Part shown: positions 18,731 through 27,080 of the stretch, one piece after another
How the letters are laid out: the number at the start of each line of letters is the position of its first letter
Numbering within the stretch: the stretch's first letter is position 1
Position numbers and translations under genes: made by a program
Assembly (NCBI GenBank): GCA_009992175.1
Contig: JAACWA010000013.1
Coordinates: 1-36,652, forward strand
Origin: an archaeon
GTDB taxonomy: Archaea > Nanobdellota > Nanobdellia > Pacearchaeales > GW2011-AR1
Direction: 5' to 3'
Length of the DNA: 36,652 nt
The notes under the pieces: model-generated
What the model was told of the DNA's origin: nothing
The model's database searches: none
What the model saw: only the letters and a program-made list of their open reading frames with translations

Positions 18731-20289
18731 TGGTCTTCTTGGTATAATTTAATTCCATCTTCACCCGTTTCAAAATCAAGAATTTTTATTTGTCTTGTTT
18801 TTAAATTTAACATTGGAACCTTACAATGGTCGGGCTTATTTCCAAATTTTTCTTGATAAGAAGTTAACCCTTCCCAACTTGAAACAGAAATTATTAAAAC
18901 ATTATTAAAATAAGTTACTCCACTCTTATGGGTATGTCCTGAAACAAAAATATCGGGGGTTTTTCTTATTAAAAGCCCATCTTTTTCTAAAGGAAAAAAT
19001 TGGTTTGAAGTGTAGGTTGGAGCAAGATGTCTATGTTTTAAAAGATATTTCATTATTTTTTCTGGTTGATTCATTGTTTTCCCTTCAATAAGATGAGGGA
19101 TATTATTTGCATAAAAAGGAAAAGAAAACCCATGATAAATTAAAACGTCATGTCCTTCAAAATTTTTTGTTTGTCCTAAATTCACTGTAGAGGGATTTCC
19201 TACAATAATTACATTTTCAAGCTCATAAAGAGGCCAAGCATACTTTTCATCTAAAAGGGGCTGAGGTTCCATAAGCCGTACACAATCGTGATTTCCTGGA
19301 GAGATTATAATTTTAATGTCCTTTCTTATTTTATTTAAAATTGAGGAAATATTTTTGAATTGTTCCTCTAAATCCTTAATTTTTAAATCTCCTTCTTGTC
19401 CAGGATAGTTTCCAATTCCGGTTATTAAATCTCCTACAATAAAAAGATATTTTACTTTTTTTGATTTGAGAGAATTTCCATTTAAAAAATCAATAAAATT
19501 CAAAAAATCTTTTTCCAGAAAATTTTTACTTCCATAATGAACATCTCCAATAAAAAGAGCAACTTCTTCAATTTTACTTTTTTTTCTTTCTGGAAGAGAG
19601 GATTCTGGGAAAAAAAGTTCATTTACAAAAAGAATATCCGAATTTCCTACCCCTTTAAAACCAATAATTGTATCTAAAGAAATTTCTTCCGCTTCTTTAA
19701 TTAATTCTTCCTTCGAAGCACTAATTAAAACTTTCATTTTGCCAGTCAAATCTTCTACTTCTAAAAGAAGATTGTTATTTTTTGTAACTTTTTTACTATA
19801 AACCATCCCAATCACAGAAAACTTTTGTTTTTCGTTTGAAATTTTATCAATAGAAAAAAGATTGTCAAGTCCTTTTCTTTCTTGAAGAATTTCTTTCACC
19901 TCTTCATACCTATTTCTAAAATGGGCAACAAAGTCTTTTACCTCTAATTTTTTGCCTAAAGACCCTATGGAAGAAACTACCTTAACTTCTCCCCCCCCTT
20001 TAGAAATTTCTTCCTCTTTCTGTTTGGAAGATATTTTTAAAAGATCATAAAATTCTTTTTGATTTATTTCTTTACTTAAATTACTCTTTTCAATAAATTC
20101 ACTCATCTCTTTTTTATTTTTTTCAAAAAGAGAATTGGTAATGAACCTTTTGCCTGAAAGAGTTTTTATCTTTTCCAAAAGGAGTCCCAAAACTAGAGAA
20201 TTTTCAAAAGAAGAAAAAAAATCAAAAAGAGGTTTCTCTAATAAAACATTCTTTTCTAAACACACTTTTTGGATTTCTTCTTGATTCAT
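18727..20289 (-). CDS. polB: DNA polymerase II (PolD) small subunit DP1, exonuclease
   Basis: OB fold plus calcineurin-like motifs 'IGDVHYGS', 'IVGDLITG', 'SPGNHD', 'SGHTHKSG'. Confidence 0.95.
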   Translation of the reverse strand: MNQEEIQKVCLEKNVLLEKPLFDFFSSFENSLVLGLLLEKIKTLSGKRFITNSLFEKNKKEMSEFIEKSNLSKEINQKEFYDLLKISSKQKEEEISKGGGEVKVVSSIGSLGKKLEVKDFVAHFRNRYEEVKEILQERKGLDNLFSIDKISNEKQKFSVIGMVYSKKVTKNNNLLLEVEDLTGKMKVLISASKEELIKEAEEISLDTIIGFKGVGNSDILFVNELFFPESSLPERKKSKIEEVALFIGDVHYGSKNFLEKDFLNFIDFLNGNSLKSKKVKYLFIVGDLITGIGNYPGQEGDLKIKDLEEQFKNISSILNKIRKDIKIIISPGNHDCVRLMEPQPLLDEKYAWPLYELENVIIVGNPSTVNLGQTKNFEGHDVLIYHGFSFPFYANNIPHLIEGKTMNQPEKIMKYLLKHRHLAPTYTSNQFFPLEKDGLLIRKTPDIFVSGHTHKSGVTYFNNVLIISVSSWEGLTSYQEKFGNKPDHCKVPMLNLKTRQIKILDFETGEDGIKLYQEDQ

Positions 20290-20312
20290 TTTTATCTAAA
20301 TTAAATTTTAAA

Positions 20313-21530
20313 TTATGCATAATTTATAGAGGAATTAATTATCTCTTTCGCCTTTTTTAGGATATCATTTGAAATAACCAATTTTATTTCTCTCATTCTT
20401 CCCCCCCTTCCTTTTGAAACTACCCTTACATTAATTATCCCTAACATATCAAACTCTTGAATAATGTCTCCTACTCTCCTCTGTGTAAGGGGTTCAATTT
20501 TATATGAGGTGCAGTGTTTATGATATGTATTATAAACTTCTCCTGTAAAAAAGGGAATTTTTTTCTTTTCTTCTGAAAGAAAAATTATTGAATTAAGGAC
20601 TACTTGAAACTGTTTGGGATGGTTTGTAATTACATCTAAAATTTTATCTCTCTCTATTTTACTTTTTGCTTCATCAATATGTTCAACCGTCACTTTTTTT
20701 GAATTTCCTCTTTCGGCTAATTCTCCTGCAACCCTTAACAAATCAAGGGCTCTCCTTGCATCTCCAGATTCTCTTGCTGCATAAGCCCCACATTTTGCCA
20801 CTACCCCCGGTTCCAAAACCTTTTCCTTAAAAGCTCCTTCAACCCTTTTCAAAAGAATATCTTGAATTTGTAAGGCATTATAAGGAGAAAAAATGATTTC
20901 TTCTTCAGACAAGGAACTTTTAACCCTAGGATCAATATTTTCTAAAAAAGTCAAATCGTTTGAAATTCCAACTAAAGAAATTTGGGATTTGGATAATTCA
21001 GAATTTAATCTTGTGAGGTTATATAAAAAATTATTTGAAATTTTTTTAACAAGTTGATCAACCTCATCCAAAATCAAGACTAATAGTTGTTTTTTGTCAT
21101 CAACCATCTCAATAAATTTACTATAAACGGCCCGAGTAGGTAAACCAGTCGAAGGGACCTCTCCTCCAAGTTGTCTAATTATTTCAGCCAAAATTCTATA
21201 TTCCGTATCTGCCACCTGTTTTAGTTTACAATTAATATATTGTATTTTTAATTCAAATCCAGAATCCAACGCTTTTCTCATTCTTTTTTCAAGGGCCTCT
21301 TGAACTTTAAAAATAGAAAGTGTTTTTCCTGTTCCGGTATTTCCATATAAAAAAAGGTTACTTGTCTTTTCTCCTCTTAAAACTGGTGCAAGAATCGAAG
21401 CAATTTGATTTATCTCTTTCTCTCTATGGGGTATTGTTTCTGGTTTATAGTTTGATTGTAATAAAGATTTGTCTTTGAAAATAATATTTTTATCAAATGA
21501 GTCAAATATTTTATCTAATTCTGCATCCAT
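20313..21530 (-). CDS. cdc6: Orc1/Cdc6 replication initiator
   Basis: 'NLFLYGNTGTGKTLSIFKV', 'LVLILDEVDQLVKK', 'YAARESGDARRALDLLRVAGELAE', C-terminal winged helix. Confidence 0.95.
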   Translation of the reverse strand: MDAELDKIFDSFDKNIIFKDKSLLQSNYKPETIPHREKEINQIASILAPVLRGEKTSNLFLYGNTGTGKTLSIFKVQEALEKRMRKALDSGFELKIQYINCKLKQVADTEYRILAEIIRQLGGEVPSTGLPTRAVYSKFIEMVDDKKQLLVLILDEVDQLVKKISNNFLYNLTRLNSELSKSQISLVGISNDLTFLENIDPRVKSSLSEEEIIFSPYNALQIQDILLKRVEGAFKEKVLEPGVVAKCGAYAARESGDARRALDLLRVAGELAERGNSKKVTVEHIDEAKSKIERDKILDVITNHPKQFQVVLNSIIFLSEEKKKIPFFTGEVYNTYHKHCTSYKIEPLTQRRVGDIIQEFDMLGIINVRVVSKGRGGRMREIKLVISNDILKKAKEIINSSINYA

Positions 21531-21584
21531 TTTTTTGTTTTTTTGTTTTTTATTTTATTTAATTAATCCTTCTAAAGTGTGACA

Positions 21585-21840
21585 CGTTGATTTCCTTTGG
21601 AAGTTGTCCTTTTTATTAAGAGTTTCAAGGAGAAAAAAAGAATTACTTATATAAAAGATTATGACTACTCAAAAAGAAAAACACCTTTATTTCTTATGGA
21701 AATTTGAATTTTTTCAAAAAATTCTTTTTTTAATTTTTCTTTTTTATAAATTATTTTCCTAATTTTTATATTCTATATATATAATAATATAATTTATTTA
21801 TATTATATATAATAATATAATTTATTTATATTATATATAT
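21585..21840. other. Candidate replication origin (ORB-like motif plus A+T-only unwinding element)
   Basis: Adjacent to orc1/cdc6; 'CTTCCAAAGGAAATCAA' on minus strand (ORB-like); A+T-only tract. Confidence 0.55.
21781..21836. repeat. Two perfect tandem copies of a 28-bp A+T-only unit, each with an inverted repeat ATAATATA/TATATTAT
   Basis: ataataatataatttatttatattatat x2, read directly. Confidence 0.95.
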
Positions 21841-22127
21841 ACTCTAAACCCTAAATTTTTTTAAATTAAATTAAAACAATCAAAAAAAGAAAAAACTTAA
21901 AAATAAAAACTCCAATAGAAATGAAGGGGTGAGAGTCCTTTCTTCCCTCTTTTTGAGGAACAATCTCCTAAATCAACTTTTATTTATATACTTTTTAATT
22001 AATTATTTAGTTACACTTTTTTATTTACCTTAAACTTTTATTAAATTTGAAAATAGTTTAAAAAAATCATTTAAAGCATGTTCTTGTTTAGAGATAAATT
22101 TATAAATTAACTCTCTTTAAGAAAGAC

Positions 22128-22388
22128 ATGCAATCAGAAAAAATGCCCTTTAATTCCTTGCTGGGAAAAATGATAGTAACAAAAGAAGGAAAAAGATTAG
22201 GTTTTGTAAAAGATACTTCTTTTGAAACAAAATCAGGAGAATTAATCAATCTGGTGTTAAAAGATTCAACAATCTATACTAAAAATCTTAATCTTGAAAG
22301 GTCAAGCGAGAATGAACTTTTGATTCCTTATTCCTCTATAATTGCAATTGGTGATTTTGTAATTGTTTCTGAAGAAGATTTAATTTAA
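22128..22388 (+). CDS. PRC-barrel domain protein
   Basis: 'FNSLLGKMIVTKEGKRLGFVKDTSFETKSGELINLVL...LLIPYSSIIAIGDFVIVSEED'. Confidence 0.8.
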   Translation: MQSEKMPFNSLLGKMIVTKEGKRLGFVKDTSFETKSGELINLVLKDSTIYTKNLNLERSSENELLIPYSSIIAIGDFVIVSEEDLI

Positions 22389-22435
22389 TTTTAAACACAA
22401 ATATTTAAAAACAAAGATTTTTTATTAATTTTAAG

Positions 22436-22846
22436 ATGAAATTAGTTCGTTTTTATTACACTAAAATTTTTGCAGAAAAGGAGTCAGAAGAAATGAAGAA
22501 CCTTAAAATTGAATCTGCTCTCAAGATCAAATCTATTAAAGAGCTTCCTCAAAATTCAAAGTCAGATGTTTCTTTTCTTGAATTTACTTTTTTCTCTGGA
22601 CTTAATTATTCAGAAAAAATTGCTAAAATTGAGTTAGAAGGAAAGATGATCCTTTCATTTAATTCAAAAGAGGCAAAAGAAATCTTAAAAAATTGGAAAA
22701 AGAAAGAAATAAAAGAAGAATTAAAATTAACCCTTTTCAATGGAATTTTGAATAAAACAAATGTAAAATCCCTAGAACTTGAAGAAGAACTAAACCTTCC
22801 TCCCCATTTCAGGTTACCTTCTTTAACTCTTCCAAAAAAAGAGTGA
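22436..22846 (+). CDS. Conserved-looking hypothetical protein
   Basis: Intact ORF with alternating beta-like pattern; no confident family. Confidence 0.6.
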   Translation: MKLVRFYYTKIFAEKESEEMKNLKIESALKIKSIKELPQNSKSDVSFLEFTFFSGLNYSEKIAKIELEGKMILSFNSKEAKEILKNWKKKEIKEELKLTLFNGILNKTNVKSLELEEELNLPPHFRLPSLTLPKKE

Positions 22847-22891
22847 TTTTTCTTAAAAAAAGTTATTAAACTCAAATTTCTTTTTCTTGTT

Positions 22892-23173
22892 ATGAAAATC
22901 TCAAAAGAAAAAAGAGAAAAGATTTCAGAACAAATCCTTTTTTATCTTTTTAGGGAAAATCCTCGTCCTATTTTTACTTCTTATGTTGCAAAGGAAATTG
23001 CAAGAGATGAAGAATTTACTAAGAAAATGTTAATGGAATTAAAGGAAAAAGGACTTCTTCTTGAAATTTCTAAAAATAAGGAAGGAATAAAATATAAATT
23101 AAGATTAAGATGGAAACTTTCCCCTTCTGCTTATGAAGTTTATTCTAAAAAACAAAAGGAAAGTTCTTTTTGA
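22892..23173 (+). CDS. Small winged-helix-like DNA-binding protein
   Basis: 'ILFYLFRENPRPIFTSYVAKEIARDEEFTKKMLMELKEKGLLLEI' wHTH-like. Confidence 0.65.
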   Translation: MKISKEKREKISEQILFYLFRENPRPIFTSYVAKEIARDEEFTKKMLMELKEKGLLLEISKNKEGIKYKLRLRWKLSPSAYEVYSKKQKESSF

Positions 23174-23213
23174 TTATATCAATTTTTTTAAACTCTAATA
23201 TTCAATTTAAAAT

Positions 23214-23915
23214 ATGGATGAAATAAAAAATGCTTTTAGAAAAGTTAAAGAGGACTTTGATGATCTAAATAAAAAATTTATTGAAATGAAGGATGAAATC
23301 TTTCAAACAAGGGAAGGATTAATAGAAGTGATAAATTCTATTTGTTCTTTAAATAATAAATTTAATTCTTTTAAAGATAAAGAGATTAAGACAGAAGAAG
23401 AGCAATTTAAGTCAGTTTTTACTGAAAATAAGACAAACCCTCTCCATTTTAAGCTTAGAAATGCCCAAAATTTAGGTATTTCCATAGGAAATGAAGGGGT
23501 TCAGACAGACAGACAGACAGACAGACAAACAAACAAAAGGCTCTTTTCAGAGGGAGAAATTCCTTCTTGGAAAGATCAAAACTCTTTTGAAGAGTTTTCT
23601 GGACTTTTAGAATCCCTTGACGGATTAAAGAAGGAAATAAGGCTAAAATTCAAAAGGTTGACTAATCAAGAGATGGTTATTTTTTCAGCAATTTACCAAA
23701 TGGAAGAAGAAAAAGGGTTTTCCGACTATAAGTCTCTTTCTAACAAACTTTCTTTGACTGAGAGTTCTATAAGGGACTATGTACGAAGATTGATTTTCAA
23801 AGGAATTCCTCTTGAAAAAAAGAAGATAAATAACAAAGAAATACGCCTTTTTGTGTCAAAAAGCTTGAAAAAAATTGCATCCTTAAACACCATATTAAAG
23901 CTAATTGAGCTCTAA
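23214..23915 (+). CDS. Coiled coil + 'QTDRQTDRQTNK' linker + C-terminal winged HTH
   Basis: N-terminal coiled coil; C-terminal 'LTNQEMVIFSAIYQMEEEKGFSDYKSLSNKLSLTESSIRDYVRRLIFKGI'. Confidence 0.75.
   Translation: MDEIKNAFRKVKEDFDDLNKKFIEMKDEIFQTREGLIEVINSICSLNNKFNSFKDKEIKTEEEQFKSVFTENKTNPLHFKLRNAQNLGISIGNEGVQTDRQTDRQTNKRLFSEGEIPSWKDQNSFEEFSGLLESLDGLKKEIRLKFKRLTNQEMVIFSAIYQMEEEKGFSDYKSLSNKLSLTESSIRDYVRRLIFKGIPLEKKKINNKEIRLFVSKSLKKIASLNTILKLIEL
23502..23537 (+). repeat. Tetranucleotide microsatellite (CAGA)6(CAAA)3 inside a coding region
   Basis: Read directly. Confidence 0.97.
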
Positions 23916-24056
23916 AAAGGTTTTATTTTTAGTTTAAACCTTGTTTTAACTAATTATTCGGTATACAAAATAACTTTTAACTCACTTTCTTCTTTCCTTT
24001 ATCCTTTCTTTTTTAATCTAACCCTCTTTTTTTAGGTTTTAGCTTATCTTCTTTAT

Positions 24057-24797
24057 CTAACTCTCCTTTTTCTGTTTTTCACCACCTTTTTTCCCACTTT
24101 TTACTCTCACTTTTTGCTTTTTGAGTAGTTTTTCTTTAACTTTCTCAGGAATATACACCCTTTTCTTACCATTCTTTTCAACTACTTCTTCAATCAAACT
24201 CTCACTTTTCGATTTTATCGTGTTTATTTGGCCTCTTATGGTTGATTTCTCTTTATTTAGCATTGCTGCAAGGTCTTCATAGCTAAGCTTCATGTCAGTA
24301 TTTAAAAGTAAAAACAAGATTGCTCTCTCTGTAACTGAAAAACTACTTAAATTTGGTGTTTGAACATCTGTTTGAACATCTGTTTGAACATCAAAAACAG
24401 TTGTTTGTTTGTTGGACAGAGGCTTAGTTGTTTTAAACAGCCTGTTTGAACGGCCGTTTGTGTTTAAATCAACAAAGACTGAAAGGGTGTTTTTTATTTC
24501 TTCTATTTCTTCTTTTATCGACGACAAATTCTCTTTTAGGGTGTTTATTTCATCTTTATGAACTTTTTTTTCAGAATCTAGGTGTTTAATCCAATCCCCA
24601 ACAGAAAGAATGTCCTTTTTTACTGCTTCAAAACCTTTTTTTGTTTCTTCTCTTACCTCTTCAACAATTTTTTTTGGTCTAAAAAATCCGAACATACCTA
24701 TTTCAAGAAAAGTTTGTTTAAAAATGTTTCTTTTAATGACGGGAAAATTCTTCTTTTTCCTCCTTTTTTTCGGCCTTTTTTCATCTTTTTTGTTCAA
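24057..24797 (-). CDS. Basic N-terminus + coiled coil + 'DVQTDVQTDVQT' linker + winged HTH (start may be internal MFGFFRPKK at ~24695)
   Basis: 'SVTERAILFLLLNTDMKLSYEDLAAMLNKEKSTIRGQINTIKSK' wHTH; architecture parallel to 23214-23915. Confidence 0.75.
   Translation of the reverse strand: MNKKDEKRPKKRRKKKNFPVIKRNIFKQTFLEIGMFGFFRPKKIVEEVREETKKGFEAVKKDILSVGDWIKHLDSEKKVHKDEINTLKENLSSIKEEIEEIKNTLSVFVDLNTNGRSNRLFKTTKPLSNKQTTVFDVQTDVQTDVQTPNLSSFSVTERAILFLLLNTDMKLSYEDLAAMLNKEKSTIRGQINTIKSKSESLIEEVVEKNGKKRVYIPEKVKEKLLKKQKVRVKSGKKGGEKQKKES
24357..24392 (-). repeat. Three perfect tandem copies of a 12-nt unit (TGTTTGAACATC)
   Basis: Read directly; encodes the repeated (V)QTD linker on the minus strand. 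Confidence 0.97.
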
Positions 24798-24802
24798 AAT
24801 TT

Positions 24803-24900
24803 AAGTTGTTTAAACACCTTTAAACAGCTAAAAAAGTTGTTTAAGGGCAAAAAAAGGCTGTTTAAACAGTCTTAAACAGCTTTAAACAACCATAAACACC
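24803..24900. repeat. Cluster of TTTAAACA(G/A)C half-sites in both orientations
   Basis: gttgtttaaacacc, tttaaacagct, gttgtttaag, gctgtttaaacagtc, cttaaacagc, tttaaacaacc. Confidence 0.9.
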
Positions 24901-25202
24901 TAGAAAAGAACCCTTTTTTCTTTTCTTTTCTGGTTCATTTTATGGTCCTTTTCCGACGTAAATTGAGTTTTAAATATCTTTTTATAATTTAAACAGCTGT
25001 TTTTCACTGTGTTTTTCTTGTTTTTTTGATCTAAAATATTAAACTTTAAACTTTGGTTACCTAAGTGTAAAGAAAATTTCCAAATTTTTAAAAATTTTGA
25101 AGGTTTATTTTTTTAGTTTTTGATGAAATTCAACAAAATCTTTTTCGGAAGGTAAAACCCTCCAGAATTTCAAAAAGAAGGGATTACTAAAAATTTATTA
25201 GT

Positions 25203-25467
25203 AAAAAGTTCTTATAATCAAGAGAAATTAAATTCCTTAACATATTTTATTTAAATTTTTTATAAAAAAGAATTTTTTCTCTTTAAATAGTTCGAATAAT
25301 TAGGTAAGGGTGTTTCCTTAAGGATAAGAATATAAACCATTTCATAAAAAATATTAATTTCCTCTTGAAAAAGTTCTTATAATCAAAAGAGATTACCCCT
25401 TTTTATTTGAGAAAGAAGTAAAGGTCCTAAATAAAGAGAAAATTAAAGGTAAAAAGTTCTTATAATC
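25203..25467 (+). repeat. Three dispersed direct copies of AAAAAGTTCTTATAATC
   Basis: 25203-25219, 25368-25384, 25451-25467, exact 17-nt matches. Confidence 0.95.
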
Positions 25468-25972
25468 TCTATGGTTGTACTAAAAAACCTTAGTTCAAAG
25501 TTGGAACCCCAATTTTTAAAGAAAATTAAAAAAGAGGTTTTAGAAATATCAGAATAGACCTTTCCTTTAATATTAAGCCAAAAATAGCTCAAAATAAGCC
25601 CTTTTTAGAGGAAAAAGGGGTTTGTGAGGGAAAAGTTCGCACAAGGTATATTGTACGAACTAAGGAAAATGGCCCTTTTTTAGGGCATATTGTACCCTTA
25701 AATCCAAAAAATGAAAATTTTGTTAAAAACAAAGATCTAAAAAATTTTTGAAAAAATTTGTGTGTTAAAAAAGCTAAAGTGAGAGTTAAAATTTCAAAAA
25801 TTGTTTTATTAATGGTTCCTTAGTGAACAAAATTTGAAAAAAGAAGGAAAAGATCCCCTTAAAGGAATTGTCCTTTTCACCGAATAACTAATTAAAAATT
25901 AGGTTCCTTTTTTGAAAATCACTTTTGAATTTACATGAAGAGTTTAAAAGAAAACTCTTCTAAAATTTATTT

Positions 25973-26623
25973 ATGAAGGAAATAATTATCAAGGGAGCAA
26001 GAGAGCATAACCTAAAAAACATAAGTCTTACTCTTCCAAAAGAAAAGTTTATTGTTTTGACTGGACTTTCAGGTTCAGGAAAATCAACCTTAGCATTTGA
26101 CGCCCTATATGCTGAAGGACAAAGAAGGGATGTTGAAAGTCTTTCTTCTTATGCAAGGCAATTCATTGGAATGATGGACAAGCCAGATGTAGATTCTATT
26201 GAGGGATTAAGCCCTGCAATTTCAATTGAGCAAAAAACAACTTCAAAAAATCCTCGTTCTACTGTTGGAACTGTTACAGAGGTTTATGATTACTTGAGAC
26301 TTCTTTATGCTAGAATTGGAGTTCCATATTGTCCTGAACACAATGAGCCAATCCTTTCTCAAACTCCAGAAGAAATTTCGAAAAAAATTCAAAGAAAGTT
26401 CAAGGAAGAAAACAATATCACCCCAAAAACAATAATTAAACCAATAAAAGAAAAAGTGGTTGAGGTAAGTGATGTAGACCACATACCTAAAAAAGAGATT
26501 CCAAACCTTTTAATTGAGTTAGAAAAAGATATGAAACTCTGTGCCGAAAAACTCGACTTTGAGAACGTAATAAGAATAAAAAATAAAATAAAAAATCTAC
26601 AAAAAAGATTAAATAAAAATTAA
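25973..26623 (+). pseudogene. Chimeric uvrA(5')-uvrB(3') ORF: UvrA N-terminal Walker A region joined in frame to UvrB C-terminal/UVR domain
   Basis: UvrA: '[59 protein letters not shown]...[30 protein letters not shown]'; UvrB: '[65 protein letters not shown]'. Confidence 0.85.
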
Positions 26624-26626
26624 AAC

Positions 26627-26701
26627 GAAAGGACTTTAGTTCCTTTCTTTAAATCAATTTCTAATAAATTGATTTTTATGAAAGAAATTTTAATTTCTTT
26701 C
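26627..26701. terminator. Three consecutive hairpins between convergent genes (bidirectional terminator candidate)
   Basis: GAAAGGA/TCCTTTC; AAATCAATTT/AAATTGATTT; GAAAGAAATT/AATTTCTTTC. Confidence 0.6.
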
Positions 26702-26950
26702 TTCTCGAGGCTTAGCCTCGTTAACAGTCAATTTTCTACCTTCAAATTCAAATTCATTCAATTCCTTCACTGCTTTGTCTGCATCAGCATCATTAGTGAA
26801 AGTCACAAATCCAAATCCTTTAGATCTATTTGTAAATTTGTCTGAAATAACAGTTGCTTCTTCAATTTCTCCATATTTTGAAAAAAGTGTCTTAAGCTCA
26901 TTACCTCCAGCCTTAAAGGGAAGATTCCCTACAAAAAGTTTTTTACTCAT
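26690..26950 (-). CDS. RRM-domain RNA-binding protein
   Basis: RNP2 'KLFVGNLPF', RNP1 'KGFGFVTF'. Confidence 0.93.
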   Translation of the reverse strand: MSKKLFVGNLPFKAGGNELKTLFSKYGEIEEATVISDKFTNRSKGFGFVTFTNDADADKAVKELNEFEFEGRKLTVNEAKPREERN

Positions 26951-27080
26951 TTTAATAATTCCTCCTTTGTATATAGTTTAATATTAAACGGCCTCTAACA
27001 GAATAATACTTCCTTAACATTTTCTCCCGACATTTTCTAATTTTAGAAACGTTTAGAGGTTTTAAAGGGTTTCTATTTTG

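Noticed and set aside
19991-19998. C8 run inside the DP1 gene
   Set aside because: ORF is intact and DP1 is essential, so phase variation is implausible; it codes for a Gly-rich linker.
25203-25467. CRISPR array
   Set aside because: Only three 17-nt copies with unequal spacing (165 and 83 nt) and no cas genes in the window.
23950-25897. Imperfect inverted repeat TTTTAACTAATTATTCGGTAT / TTTTAATTAGTTATTCGGTGA bracketing the second wHTH gene and its noncoding region
   Set aside because: Only a short exact core (TTATTCGGT) in AT-rich sequence; no transposase or target-site duplication seen, so not called as a mobile element.
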